A stretch of DNA of 64,000 bases from assembly GCA_964398945.1 (NCBI GenBank), contig CAYNOT010000005.1, positions 62,001-126,000 on the forward strand, given 5' to 3'. Each line of letters starts with the position of its first letter. Within the stretch, counting starts at the first letter, position 1. The translations under genes and the position numbers were made by a program. A model generated the notes under the pieces. It was not told where the DNA came from and ran no database searches. It was given only the letters and a program-made list of their open reading frames with translations. Positions 8,979 to 17,872 of the stretch are shown piece after piece. This DNA is from JBGTGG01 sp964398945 (lineage in GTDB: Bacteria; Bacteroidota; Bacteroidia; Cytophagales; Cyclobacteriaceae).

Positions 8979-10553
8979 TTACAGTGCCTTTTTTAATACC
9001 TTCATTGCAATAGCTTCCGCACACCGCTCACCATCCATGGCAGCCGAAACAATCCCTCCGGCAAATCCTGCCCCTTCCCCACAAGGAAATAAATTTTTGA
9101 TCTGTGGATGTTCCAGTGTTTCTTTATCGCGCGGAATCCGAACAGGTGAAGATGTTCGGCTTTCCACACCAACTACCTGCGCATCATTTGTCAGGTATCC
9201 TTTCATCTTCTTTCCAAAATCAACAAACCCTTGTTGTAGCGACCGATAAATAAAATCAGGCAAAATTTCTTTCATATCCACAGGCACAAGCCCCGGTTGG
9301 TAAGAGGTCTCCAACAAACGCGATGAATTTTTATTCTCAACAAAATCAAGCAGACGCTGTGCAGGGGCTTGTTGGGTGTTGCCTGCAACGGTACATGCCC
9401 TGCGCTCGATCGCTGCCTGAAAATACATGCCTGCCAACGCACCATGCTTGCTATACGATTGAAAATCCTTTGTATCAATTGCCACCACAATACCGGAGTT
9501 TGCAAATTTTGAATCCCTTCGTGACGGGCTCATTCCATTTACCACAACTTCTCCCGGTGCTGTTGCTGAAGGTACTATAAAGCCACCCGGGCACATACAA
9601 AAAGAAAAAACCCCGCGCGTAGTATTTTTGAATTCTGCCTGATGAACCAGGGCATACGAGCTTGCCGGAAGATACGGCCCACGGTCACCAACACAATGAT
9701 ATTGAATTCGATCAACCAATTGCTGCGCATGCTCTACGCGAACACCCAGCGCAAAAGGTTTTGCTTCTATTAAAATATTCCTGCGCTGCAATAGTTCATA
9801 AATATCCCGGGCAGAATGGCCTGTTGCTAAAATTACCCCCTCCCCTTCTATACGGTCACCAGCATTCGTAACAACGCCTGTCATTTCTGTACCCTTTAGA
9901 ATAAAGTCGACAACACGGGTATCAAAATGTACCTCACCACCAGCTTTTATAATAGTTTGACGAAGTGCCGTTACCAACTTTGGCAACTTGTTCGTGCCGA
10001 TGTGGGGATGGGCATCAAATTTTATTTCTTCCTTTGCACCGTGCGCTACTAGAATTTCAAGGATCCGGCTGATGTCGCCTCGTTTTTTCGAGCGCGTATA
10101 AAGCTTGCCATCGGAATAGGTTCCTGCGCCCCCTTCCCCAAAACAATAATTGGAATCCGGATTGACAATTGACTTTTTATTGATGGCCGCCAGATCATGC
10201 CTGCGTAATTGCACATCCTTTCCGCGCTCGAGGATAATGGGCTTAAGTCCGAGTTCAATTAATCGCAATCCGGCAAAGAGGCCAGCAGGCCCACTTCCTA
10301 CAATAATTACCGAAGGCGCATTGGAAACATCCTGATACTGAAATGGATTCGTGTGTACTGTATCTTTTTTTGAAGCAACTTCATACAATACCCTGACCAA
10401 AACTTTTTTCGATCGTGCATCAATTGATCGCTTTATTGGTCTTACAAAGCGATCACCATGTTGTTCGATTCCCAATTTTGAATTCAGGATGTCGGGAAAA
10501 ACAGCATCATCAAATGCTTCCTCCGGGGTGAGTATAATTTCTTTCGGATTCAT
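8979..10553 (-). CDS. FAD-dependent dehydrogenase, COG2509 family
   Basis: 524 aa flavoprotein. An N-terminal ~80-residue domain (residues 1-80) precedes the dinucleotide fold VIIVGSGPAGLFAG with GSGPAG at 86-91, then ILERGKDV. Family-specific stretches are NYCFGEGGAGTYSDGKL near residue 135, GVILATGHSARDIY near 240, and the C-terminal FAD contact FPCGEGAGFAGGIVSAAMDG. The order is that of the uncharacterised COG2509 oxidoreductases, whose substrate is unknown. Cytoplasmic. Monocistronic, convergent with the M61 gene across the repeat. Confidence 0.88.
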   Translation of the reverse strand: MNPKEIILTPEEAFDDAVFPDILNSKLGIEQHGDRFVRPIKRSIDARSKKVLVRVLYEVASKKDTVHTNPFQYQDVSNAPSVIIVGSGPAGLFAGLRLIELGLKPIILERGKDVQLRRHDLAAINKKSIVNPDSNYCFGEGGAGTYSDGKLYTRSKKRGDISRILEILVAHGAKEEIKFDAHPHIGTNKLPKLVTALRQTIIKAGGEVHFDTRVVDFILKGTEMTGVVTNAGDRIEGEGVILATGHSARDIYELLQRRNILIEAKPFALGVRVEHAQQLVDRIQYHCVGDRGPYLPASSYALVHQAEFKNTTRGVFSFCMCPGGFIVPSATAPGEVVVNGMSPSRRDSKFANSGIVVAIDTKDFQSYSKHGALAGMYFQAAIERRACTVAGNTQQAPAQRLLDFVENKNSSRLLETSYQPGLVPVDMKEILPDFIYRSLQQGFVDFGKKMKGYLTNDAQVVGVESRTSSPVRIPRDKETLEHPQIKNLFPCGEGAGFAGGIVSAAMDGERCAEAIAMKVLKKAL

Positions 10554-10595
10554 ACGGGAAGGTTTTTATCCTTCAAAATATAGTGATCAGCAAAA

Positions 10596-12386
10596 TTACT
10601 TAAATGAAAACACATGGCCGATGTTGAGGCCAAAGTGAAAACTTGCCACAAACTTCGATTGGTTCAAATCATCAAAATATTGTGAATACGCTTCGTCAAC
10701 GTCAAAATTCCGGTATCCCAGATCGCCGGCAATAAAGGTATCAAGTGTAAACCCGGGGGCATTGTTCCGTTTGATTATCCGATACCCGACAAGCACCCCA
10801 TACTGGAAGCGTTGTTCCAATGAACTTGCCGTGAAAATATTGTCCGGGTTTTGGTTGACACTAAAATTGGTAAAGTGCCCAATGTTGGTAAACCGGACTT
10901 CTTGCCCAAAATACCAGAGCCCTGCTTTTAACCGATTGTAAAACTTTTGTCTGATCGCCATTGCATATCCGCGTTCAAACGCTTTTCCAACAGGAATATC
11001 TGTATCAGCTTTGAAAAAGGGATTGCGAATGCCAACAAATTCAAACTCATGACCCAACCGTTCTTGCATGTAAAACTCTGCTGCAATCGGAAACCTTCCC
11101 GCAAACATAAAAACCGGATTTCCTGCCACAATCAAACCCCGGAATTCATTAAACCTTTCATCAAAATAACGGACCCTGTTCTTTTTTGTGGAAGAAGAAA
11201 CTGTAGCGCGATTGTTTGTTATCCCAACAATTTCATCCTTTAATTTTTGATTGTCATAGAAAGGTTTGTAATATCCGGATAGCTTCCCGTCCGGTTCATA
11301 GATTTCCCAGGTCCCAACTTTTTTATCGCCCTCCATTTGCCCTTTTGTCTGCACCGATCCATTGGCATAAAACCCGGTATAATTCCCTTTTCCTTTTAGG
11401 TATTCACAATGTCCTTCAACTGTTCCGTCTTCAAAATAAAAATCCCACATCCCCTCACGCAAGTCATTTGTGATGTTGCCTTTTGAGCGGACTGCACCAT
11501 TGGGGTGGTACTCCCGAAATTCACCGGAACCATTTTTAAAATCAATTTCACTTTTAAGTTTTCCTTGCGGGGAATATGAATTCCAATACCCGGTTTTTAT
11601 CCCAAGATTGTATTCACCAACTGAACTCACAGTTCCGTTATCATAATAATAAACCCATTTCCCAACAGGCAAACCATCTTTGTAAACACCTGTAGATAAT
11701 AGTTTGCCATCCGGGTGATAGGATTTCCATTCACCACTTTTTTTGCCCTGGTCAAATTCACCTTCACTTTGAAGAACCCCATCGAAATCATAGAACCTCC
11801 AAAAGCCAACTTGTGTGTTCCCTCTTTTAGGGCCTTCTGCAATTACTTTTCCATCCTGGCTAAACTCGGTATATCTTCCAAAATCATCTTTGTAATCAAT
11901 CTCACCACGCTTGGTCCCATCTTCAAAATAATACAACCACAGCCCCTCATGTTTGTTTTTCTTGAATTCCCCTTCTTCTTTTAAAGCACCACTTTCAAAA
12001 TACATCTTCCATAAACCTTCACGTTCTTTACCATTGATGGTGCCTTCCATGCTCTTTTTGCCACTCTCATAAAAATATTCCCACGCACCAAAACTGGAGT
12101 TCTGTTTCAGCATACCGCGCATTTTCAAGTTTCCTGTTTCATAGAAAAATTCCCATACACCAACCGTTTCATTGTTTCTAAATTGGCCCCGGCTTTCCAT
12201 GTTTCCATTTACGAAATAGGATATGTACCGGCCATGCAACACGTTCGAAAGCGAGTCTTGCACCTGATAGACCTCCTTTAAGTCCTTTTTATTCTTGTCA
12301 TAATAAGTCCTTCGCAAAAACTCTTGTCCGTGCGAACTAGTAGAGATTGTGCAGACCAATAAACTGTATATTACGAACCTTCTCAT
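10596..12386 (-). CDS. YwqK/MORN_2 repeat protein with C-terminal barrel-like domain
   Basis: I place the start at 12386, where MRRFVIYSLLVCTISTSSHG is a clear signal peptide; an ORF extension to 12524 has no coding features. 596 aa. Residues ~45-400 are about fifteen 20-24-residue repeats of the YwqK/MORN_2 type, such as GKWVYYYDNGTVSSVGEY and EGLWLYYFEDGTKRGEI. The last ~170 residues look like an outer-membrane beta-barrel half: many aromatic strands (FRGLIVAGNPVFMFAGRF, FQYGVLVGYRII) and a terminal HFGLNIGHVFSFK ending in a charged/aromatic residue. Role unknown; the pairing of the repeats with a membrane domain suggests a surface or periplasmic scaffold. YwqK homologues are sometimes labelled antitoxin without good reason. 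Confidence 0.75.
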   Translation of the reverse strand: MRRFVIYSLLVCTISTSSHGQEFLRRTYYDKNKKDLKEVYQVQDSLSNVLHGRYISYFVNGNMESRGQFRNNETVGVWEFFYETGNLKMRGMLKQNSSFGAWEYFYESGKKSMEGTINGKEREGLWKMYFESGALKEEGEFKKNKHEGLWLYYFEDGTKRGEIDYKDDFGRYTEFSQDGKVIAEGPKRGNTQVGFWRFYDFDGVLQSEGEFDQGKKSGEWKSYHPDGKLLSTGVYKDGLPVGKWVYYYDNGTVSSVGEYNLGIKTGYWNSYSPQGKLKSEIDFKNGSGEFREYHPNGAVRSKGNITNDLREGMWDFYFEDGTVEGHCEYLKGKGNYTGFYANGSVQTKGQMEGDKKVGTWEIYEPDGKLSGYYKPFYDNQKLKDEIVGITNNRATVSSSTKKNRVRYFDERFNEFRGLIVAGNPVFMFAGRFPIAAEFYMQERLGHEFEFVGIRNPFFKADTDIPVGKAFERGYAMAIRQKFYNRLKAGLWYFGQEVRFTNIGHFTNFSVNQNPDNIFTASSLEQRFQYGVLVGYRIIKRNNAPGFTLDTFIAGDLGYRNFDVDEAYSQYFDDLNQSKFVASFHFGLNIGHVFSFK

Positions 12387-12512
12387 TACCAAATACTTGG
12401 AAACAAAAGTAATGAATTCCTGATGATATTTAATAGTCGGGGTATAGGTGGCCATTAAACCAAAAGTAAGGAGAAGGTGAGAACCAACCAGGATCCGCCA
12501 ATGATTACAGCA

Positions 12513-12542
12513 TTGCAATAGCAATATGTTTACCTAACTTTG
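12513..12542 (+). promoter_or_regulatory. Promoter of gcdH
   Basis: TTG (12513-12515), 19-nt spacer, TAACTTTG (12535-12542): an exact match to the Bacteroidota consensus TTG-N19-TAnnTTTG, 55 bp before ATG 12598. The best promoter in the window. Confidence 0.6.
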
Positions 12543-12597
12543 GCCACAGAATTGGAGGCTGCATCCGCTGATTTCAAGTAAACTACTTACCAACCTT

Positions 12598-13815
12598 ATG
12601 TCAACTCAACACACTCCCCAATCCATAAAAAAATCATTAAAGCAAGATTTGTTTGAACATCCGGATTTCTATTCGCTTGATGATTTGTTGACCGAAGAAC
12701 AAAAGCTGATCCGCGGAAGCATCCGGCAATTTGTAAAAAAAGAGGTGAGTCCTTATATAGAAGATTGGGCTGAGAAAAGTTATTTCCCCTACGATATCGT
12801 TAAGAAAATCGGTGATATTGGTGGCTTTGGCCCTACTATTCCGGTGGAGTATGGTGGCGGTGGCCTGGACTATATTTCGTACGGCCTTATCATGCAAGAA
12901 ATTGAGCGTGGCGATTCAGGAATCCGGTCAACGGCATCTGTTCAAGGCTCCCTGGTGATGTACCCGATCTATGCCTTTGGAAATGAAGAACAACGAAAAA
13001 AATATTTACCGAAACTTGGCTCCGGTGAATGGCTCGGGTGTTTTGGACTAACCGAACCCGATCACGGTTCCAACCCCAGTGGTATGGTCACCAATTTCAA
13101 AGATATGGGCGACCATTATCTTTTGAATGGCGCAAAGATGTGGATCAGCAATGCCCCAAAATCAGATGTAGCGGTGGTGTGGGCAAAGAATGAAGCCGGC
13201 AGAATTCACGGATTGATTGTGGAACGCGGAATGGAAGGCTTTTCAACTCCGGAGACCCACGGAAAATGGTCTTTGCGTGCCAGTACCACGGGTGAGTTGG
13301 TCTTTAATAATGTGAAGGTTCCAAAAGAAAATTTACTGCCCGGCAAAAATGGATTAGGTGCCCCCATGATGTGTTTGGATACCGCACGCTATGGAATTGC
13401 CTGGGGTGCAATTGGTGCAGCCATGGATTGCTATGATTCTGCAAAGCGGTATTCAAAAGAACGTATTCAATTCGGAAAACCGATAGGATCCTTTCAATTG
13501 ATTCAAAAGAAGCTTGCAGAGATGCTAACGGAAATCACGAAAGCACAATTGTTAAACTGGAGGCTGGGAACATTGATGAATGAAAAGAAAGCCACTTCCG
13601 TTCATATTTCCATGGCGAAGCGAAATAGCGTACATACTGCATTGGAAATTGTAAGGGAAGCAAGACAAATACATGGGGCAATGGGAATCACCGGGGAATA
13701 CCCAATCATGCGGCACATGATGAACCTTGAGTCCGTCATCACCTATGAAGGTACGCACGACATCCACTTGCTGATTTTAGGGAATGAAATTACAGGAATA
13801 CCTGCTTTCTCTTAA
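12598..13815 (+). CDS. gcdH: Glutaryl-CoA dehydrogenase (acyl-CoA dehydrogenase family)
   Basis: 405 aa flavoenzyme. Oxidatively decarboxylates glutaryl-CoA to crotonyl-CoA in lysine and tryptophan breakdown. The N-terminal helical domain has IEDWAEKSYFPYDIVKKIG; the FAD-binding signature is GCFGLTEPDHGSNPSGM near residues 141-157; the C-terminal domain ends with MRHMMNLESVITYEGTHDIH, where E384 in TYEGTHD is the catalytic base at the position of GCDH. The length, EPDHGSNP and a terminal YEGTHDIHLLILG are typical of GcdH rather than short-chain acyl-CoA dehydrogenases. Alone on the strand, 3' overlap of 4 bp with the convergent DUF1573 gene. Confidence 0.9.
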   Translation: MSTQHTPQSIKKSLKQDLFEHPDFYSLDDLLTEEQKLIRGSIRQFVKKEVSPYIEDWAEKSYFPYDIVKKIGDIGGFGPTIPVEYGGGGLDYISYGLIMQEIERGDSGIRSTASVQGSLVMYPIYAFGNEEQRKKYLPKLGSGEWLGCFGLTEPDHGSNPSGMVTNFKDMGDHYLLNGAKMWISNAPKSDVAVVWAKNEAGRIHGLIVERGMEGFSTPETHGKWSLRASTTGELVFNNVKVPKENLLPGKNGLGAPMMCLDTARYGIAWGAIGAAMDCYDSAKRYSKERIQFGKPIGSFQLIQKKLAEMLTEITKAQLLNWRLGTLMNEKKATSVHISMAKRNSVHTALEIVREARQIHGAMGITGEYPIMRHMMNLESVITYEGTHDIHLLILGNEITGIPAFS

Positions 13816-14888
13816 TCTTCTACATAAGCCGAAAAAGTAATCCGCTGTACCGGGTTCCTTGGATCATTGGAATATACGGTAATGGATTTTTGCTGCGTCC
13901 CTTTTCTTTCTTCCGGATGAAAGGTGATTTTTATAGCTGCGGATCCCCCGGGTTTAATCATCTCGGCTGTTGTTTCAGTCTTTGTACATGTACAATTGCT
14001 CTGAATGGATCGAATCAGTAATGGTTTCTTTCCAATATTCGAAATCGTAATTGTTTTTGTGGCACTATTGGTTTGTTTGATCCGGCCCAAGTCAAAGGTC
14101 TTTTCAGCAATCAATAAACCAGGTGCTTTGGCCAATTCATCTGGGGGCAATTCCGGAAAATATTCTTCCAGTGTCGCGAATACAGAAATGCTCTTGAGGG
14201 GCATCCCTTTGTCGTTGGTATGCAATTCAATGTTATCGGATTGGAAACCATATTGGTTTTTCTTTGCCCCATTATAACTCAAGCGGATTTGCCCAACCTC
14301 ACCAGGAGCCACCACAGCAGGCATCATCTCAACCTTAATATAAGTTGGACTTACTTCTTTTGAAATTTCAATAGGTGTATCCCCTGTGTTCTTCCAGGAA
14401 AAATCCTTCACCATGTATTCATCCTTCAAAAAAACCTTTCCCATGTTAAAGGAACTTGACTGTAAGGCCATGTTCCCCATCGGTTTTGAGAAATTCTTAC
14501 CCGTAATTAAATCCGTCACTACCTGGCCCTTTATGCGAAGCTGGACAGGGGCATTGTTAATATCCGTTACCACTGATAATGATTTATCAAAATATCCCGG
14601 CCTTCCTTTTGGATCAAAGCTCGCTTTGATAAAACCAACTTTACCCGGCATTACCGGCTCCTTCGACCAATCGGGTGTGGTACACCCGCACGATGGTTGG
14701 ACTTTTACAATGGTAACAGGTCGGTTGGTTGAGTTCGTGAATTCAAATGAATGCACCACCGGCCCCTCGCTTTCAATCACGTTACCAAAATTGAATACCT
14801 CTTCCCGAAAAACCAGTGCTTTTGTTTGTTGCGCAAAACCCACACTCGCGGAAGTCAGAAAAATTACCAGAAAAAAAAGCCTACCCAT
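13812..14888 (-). CDS. Exported DUF1573 protein, two or more domains
   Basis: 358 aa from ATG 14888, which gives a clean signal peptide (MGRLFFLVIFLTSASVGFAQ); an ATG 21 bp upstream is possible. It has Ig-like DUF1573 units. The first has NFGNVIESEGPVVHSFEFTN and VQPSCGCTTPDWS near residues 50-75; a last one has FDLGRIKQTNSATKTITISN and SNCTCTKTETT near residues 270-310. The middle part (FNMGKVFLKDEYMVKDFSW) is a weaker third copy. Family role is unproven; these domains are thought to act in the cell envelope. The Cys pairs SCGC and NCTC are conserved features. A 39-codon ORF lies 39 bp upstream. Confidence 0.85.
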   Translation of the reverse strand: MGRLFFLVIFLTSASVGFAQQTKALVFREEVFNFGNVIESEGPVVHSFEFTNSTNRPVTIVKVQPSCGCTTPDWSKEPVMPGKVGFIKASFDPKGRPGYFDKSLSVVTDINNAPVQLRIKGQVVTDLITGKNFSKPMGNMALQSSSFNMGKVFLKDEYMVKDFSWKNTGDTPIEISKEVSPTYIKVEMMPAVVAPGEVGQIRLSYNGAKKNQYGFQSDNIELHTNDKGMPLKSISVFATLEEYFPELPPDELAKAPGLLIAEKTFDLGRIKQTNSATKTITISNIGKKPLLIRSIQSNCTCTKTETTAEMIKPGGSAAIKITFHPEERKGTQQKSITVYSNDPRNPVQRITFSAYVED

Positions 14889-14927
14889 TTCTATCAAATT
14901 TGTACACAAAGGTAAAACATAATTCGC

Positions 14928-15047
14928 TTAATGATCATCTGTGGCTTGGTTATATCCTTCGCTACACATTTTTGTCGAACAATCATCAATAATTTCTGCG
15001 GGGACAGCCATGCAACGTAGCGAAACACATTTAAAAATAGATTTCAT
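14928..15047 (-). CDS. Possible small Cys-containing protein, 39 aa
   Basis: An ATG ORF of 39 codons, ending 39 bp before the DUF1573 start. Protein begins MKSIFKCVSLRCMAVPAEII and goes on with DDCSTKMCSEGYNQATDDH; it has four Cys (7, 12, 23, 28) and an acidic end. Nothing recognised. The amino-acid make-up looks less random than most short ORFs here, but an ORF of this length can arise by chance, so the call is tentative. Confidence 0.3.
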   Translation of the reverse strand: MKSIFKCVSLRCMAVPAEIIDDCSTKMCSEGYNQATDDH

Positions 15048-15120
15048 CCCCCAAACAGTTTGATCCTCTAACTGCCATAATTCCTCCATGTTAGTCTTTA
15101 TTTTCTTTTATTTGCGAATT

Positions 15121-16092
15121 ATGGCGCGAATATTAACAGGTATCCAAAGCAGCGGACGCCCCCATCTGGGAAATCTCCTGGGGGCAATTATCCCTGCGAT
15201 AAAACTTTCACAACAATCCGGCAATGAATCGCTGTTTTTTATTGCAGATTTACATTCCCTCACGACTATCAAAGACGCCCAAACCCGAATTGAAAACACA
15301 CGGGCTGTCGCGGCAGCCTGGCTGGCATTCGGTTTCGATATTGAAAAAAATTATTTGTACCGCCAATCCCATATTCCGGAGGTTTGTGAACTTACATGGT
15401 ATTTAAATTGCCTCACGCCTTTTCCGATGTTGGCAAATGCCCACTCCTTCAAAGACAAATCCGATCGGCTTGCGGATGTAAATGCCGGTTTGTTTACGTA
15501 TCCTGTGTTGATGACTGCCGACATTATATTGTACGATGCGCATTTTGTGCCGGTGGGAAAAGACCAGCGCCAACACCTCGAAATGGCACGCGACATTGCC
15601 TCAACTTTCAATAATGCGTATGGGGAAACATTTGTTGTCCCGGAGGCAAAAATTGAAGAACAAGTAATGACAATCCCGGGAACGGATGGGCAAAAGATGA
15701 GCAAATCGTACGGAAATATTATTGACATCTTCCTTCCTGAAAAGGCATTGCGCAAACAAGTGATGAGCATCATTACCGATAGCACCCCACTGGAAGATCC
15801 TAAGAATCCGGATACAGACAATACCTTTGCAATCTATAGTTTATTGGCGAGTGCTGAAGAAACAGCTATCATGCGGGAGAAGTACCTTGCCGGGAATTAT
15901 GGGTTCGGCCATGCGAAACAAGCACTCTATGAGCTTATCCTTTCCAAGTTTGAAAAAGAACGGAAAGCATTTGATTTCTACATGGGCAACCCGGAAGAAC
16001 TTGAATCGAAACTAAAACAAGGTGAAGAAAAAGCCCGTAAAATTGCTTTCGATGTTTTAGATCGGGTGAGAAAAAAACTGGGATTTAGCTAA
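15121..16092 (+). CDS. trpS: Tryptophan--tRNA ligase
   Basis: 323 aa from ATG 15121 (an in-frame ATG at 15088 would add 11 hydrophobic residues with no family counterpart). Class I aminoacyl-tRNA synthetase: HIGH-type motif GRPHLGN at 12-18 after MARILTGIQSS, and KMSKS at 192-196 within GTDGQKMSKSYGN. The tryptophan pocket region LTADIILYDAHFVPVGKDQ in the form MTADIILYDAHFVPVGKDQ is present near 131-149. Length is normal for bacterial TrpS. One base separates its stop from the convergent hypothetical gene. Confidence 0.96.
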   Translation: MARILTGIQSSGRPHLGNLLGAIIPAIKLSQQSGNESLFFIADLHSLTTIKDAQTRIENTRAVAAAWLAFGFDIEKNYLYRQSHIPEVCELTWYLNCLTPFPMLANAHSFKDKSDRLADVNAGLFTYPVLMTADIILYDAHFVPVGKDQRQHLEMARDIASTFNNAYGETFVVPEAKIEEQVMTIPGTDGQKMSKSYGNIIDIFLPEKALRKQVMSIITDSTPLEDPKNPDTDNTFAIYSLLASAEETAIMREKYLAGNYGFGHAKQALYELILSKFEKERKAFDFYMGNPEELESKLKQGEEKARKIAFDVLDRVRKKLGFS

Positions 16093-16093
16093 G

Positions 16094-16453
16094 CTACTTA
16101 GCTTGCCATACGGTTTCTTGCTTTTCTTTGCCAACCTTGATCGTAATCCGTGTCGGATTGGGCTCCAACAAAAGCCGCGTTTCTTTTCCCGGATAATCAT
16201 CTACTTCAACATAAATCCCTTCACCGATGTAAGCAATCGGAAGCAAAACATCATTATCAGGACAAAGTTCATCGTGGACATCTTGTAACGCTTCCTCGAG
16301 ATATTCGCCATAGGTTGATTGGAAATCATCTTCCATTGTATGCAACTCTTCTTCCAGATCGTCATATTTTGGATTGTTGTACTCGATTCCCTTAAGTTCT
16401 TCTTGCTTTTTTAGAATTGCCTGAAGGGCATTGTCCAGTGCTTTTATATCCAT
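16094..16453 (-). CDS. Conserved-looking acidic hypothetical protein
   Basis: 119 aa from ATG 16453 (MDIKALDNALQAILKKQEEL); a longer frame to 16507 has a hydrophobic start that looks non-coding. The N-terminal ~60 residues are charged and probably helical or coiled-coil (DDLEEELHTMEDDFQSTYGEY), the C-terminal half beta-like (GIYVEVDDYPGKETRLLLEP, ITIKVGKEKQETVW). No signal peptide or motif. I do not recognise the family. Convergent with trpS. Confidence 0.6.
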   Translation of the reverse strand: MDIKALDNALQAILKKQEELKGIEYNNPKYDDLEEELHTMEDDFQSTYGEYLEEALQDVHDELCPDNDVLLPIAYIGEGIYVEVDDYPGKETRLLLEPNPTRITIKVGKEKQETVWQAK

Positions 16454-16678
16454 AATTAGGGATTTTGGTTTTACAAAGATTAAAGTTTTGCGCGAATAGA
16501 AAAACAAGTTGATATTGAATTAGCGTTTAAAATCCCGGGCAAATATTTCGTCAAATTTGGCAATCAACAGCATTGAACCAATAAAATTTCAATGATTGGA
16601 TAATTACAGAACTTCCTTCTCAATTATTCGCGTTCAGCAATAGTTGTATTACCTTTACATCACCTTATAATTTTTGTT

Positions 16679-17773
16679 ATGACTGAAGATTTCTTGCCCA
16701 TAAACGGTACCGACCACGTTGAATTCTATGTCGGCAATGCCAAACAATCCGCCATGTTTTATCAATATGCATTTGGCTTTGAACTGATCGCCTATGCAGG
16801 TCCCGAAACAGGAATCCGCGACCGAGCCTCCTATGTACTCAAGCAAGATAAAATCAGGCTGGTATTAACTACTTCACTAAAAGAAGATGGCGCAATTGCC
16901 GATCATGTTAAAAAGCATGGCGATGGTGTTAAAGTCCTGGCGTTGTGGGTAGACGATGCCCGGAAATCATATAAAGAAACGATTAGCAGAGGGGCTTCCA
17001 GTGTGAAAGAACCGGAGACAAAAAGCGATCACCATGGTGAAGTAGTGATGGCATCCATCAAAACCTATGGCGACACGATCCACACCTTTGTGGAACGCAA
17101 GCATTACAAAGGCCCATTCCTTCCGGGATTTCAAGCGGTTAAACCCACATTCAAACCCACACCTATCGGGTTAAAATACATTGACCATTGCGTTGGCAAT
17201 GTTGAACTTGGCCAGATGAACAAATGGGTGGAGTTCTATGAAAAAGTAATGGGCTTCAAATTATTGGTAACATTTGATGATGAGGACATCAGTACGGAGT
17301 ATAGTGCGCTCATGTCAAAAGTGGTTTCCAATGGAAATGAATACATTAAGTTTCCGATCAATGAACCGGCAAAGGGAAAAAAGAAATCGCAAATCGAGGA
17401 ATACCTTGATTTTTATAAAGGACCCGGTGTGCAACACATCGCCATCGCCACGGATGATATCATTCACACCGTTGGGGAATTACGGAGCAGAGGTGTTGAG
17501 TTCCTGAATGTCCCTGAAATTTATTATGAAAACATTCTTGAACGTGTCGGTGAAATCAAAGAGCCAATAGAAGAACTTAAAAAACTGAACATTCTTATTG
17601 ATCGGGACGATGAAGGTTATCTACTCCAGATTTTTACCAAACCCGTTCAGGATCGACCTACCCTGTTCTTCGAAATCATAGAACGCAACGGTGCCCGCTC
17701 ATTTGGAAAAGGAAACTTTAAAGCATTGTTCGAATCGATAGAGCGCGAACAAGCGTTACGTGGAAATTTGTAA
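16679..17773 (+). CDS. hppD: 4-hydroxyphenylpyruvate dioxygenase
   Basis: 364 aa Fe(II) dioxygenase that turns 4-hydroxyphenylpyruvate into homogentisate in tyrosine breakdown. Two vicinal-oxygen-chelate domains: an N-terminal structural one (DHVEFYVGNAKQSAMFYQYA) and a C-terminal catalytic one. The iron ligands are visible at H170 (YIDHCVGN), H253 (VQHIAIATDD) and E332 (TLFFEIIERNGARSFGKGNF), the last in the family's C-terminal signature. Length is normal. A weak TACCTTTA element lies at 16650-16657. No other homogentisate-pathway genes are next to it. A strong terminator follows. Confidence 0.96.
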   Translation: MTEDFLPINGTDHVEFYVGNAKQSAMFYQYAFGFELIAYAGPETGIRDRASYVLKQDKIRLVLTTSLKEDGAIADHVKKHGDGVKVLALWVDDARKSYKETISRGASSVKEPETKSDHHGEVVMASIKTYGDTIHTFVERKHYKGPFLPGFQAVKPTFKPTPIGLKYIDHCVGNVELGQMNKWVEFYEKVMGFKLLVTFDDEDISTEYSALMSKVVSNGNEYIKFPINEPAKGKKKSQIEEYLDFYKGPGVQHIAIATDDIIHTVGELRSRGVEFLNVPEIYYENILERVGEIKEPIEELKKLNILIDRDDEGYLLQIFTKPVQDRPTLFFEIIERNGARSFGKGNFKALFESIEREQALRGNL

Positions 17774-17786
17774 TCGTTTGAAATCA

Positions 17787-17822
17787 CCTTGCTTAAAAAA
17801 TCGAAATAGTTTTTAAGCAAGG
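17787..17822 (+). terminator. Terminator hairpin after hppD
   Basis: CCTTGCTTAAAAA (17787-17799) and TTTTTAAGCAAGG (17810-17822) form a perfect 13-bp stem with a 10-nt loop, 14 bp after the hppD stop. The A-run/T-run arms would work in both directions. Confidence 0.65.
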
Positions 17823-17872
17823 TTCGGTAGGTAAGCCGCAGGTTTTTATCTTTACTATTCAAATTTAGCAGT

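Noticed and set aside
8812..9024. 70-codon minus-strand ORF with Cys
   Set aside because: Lies within the dispersed repeat; the corresponding frame in copy 2 differs and has other stops.
15065..15080. Perfect Shine-Dalgarno-like GGAGGAATT before an ATG on the minus strand
   Set aside because: Leads only to a 15-codon ORF; Bacteroidota rarely use SD sites.
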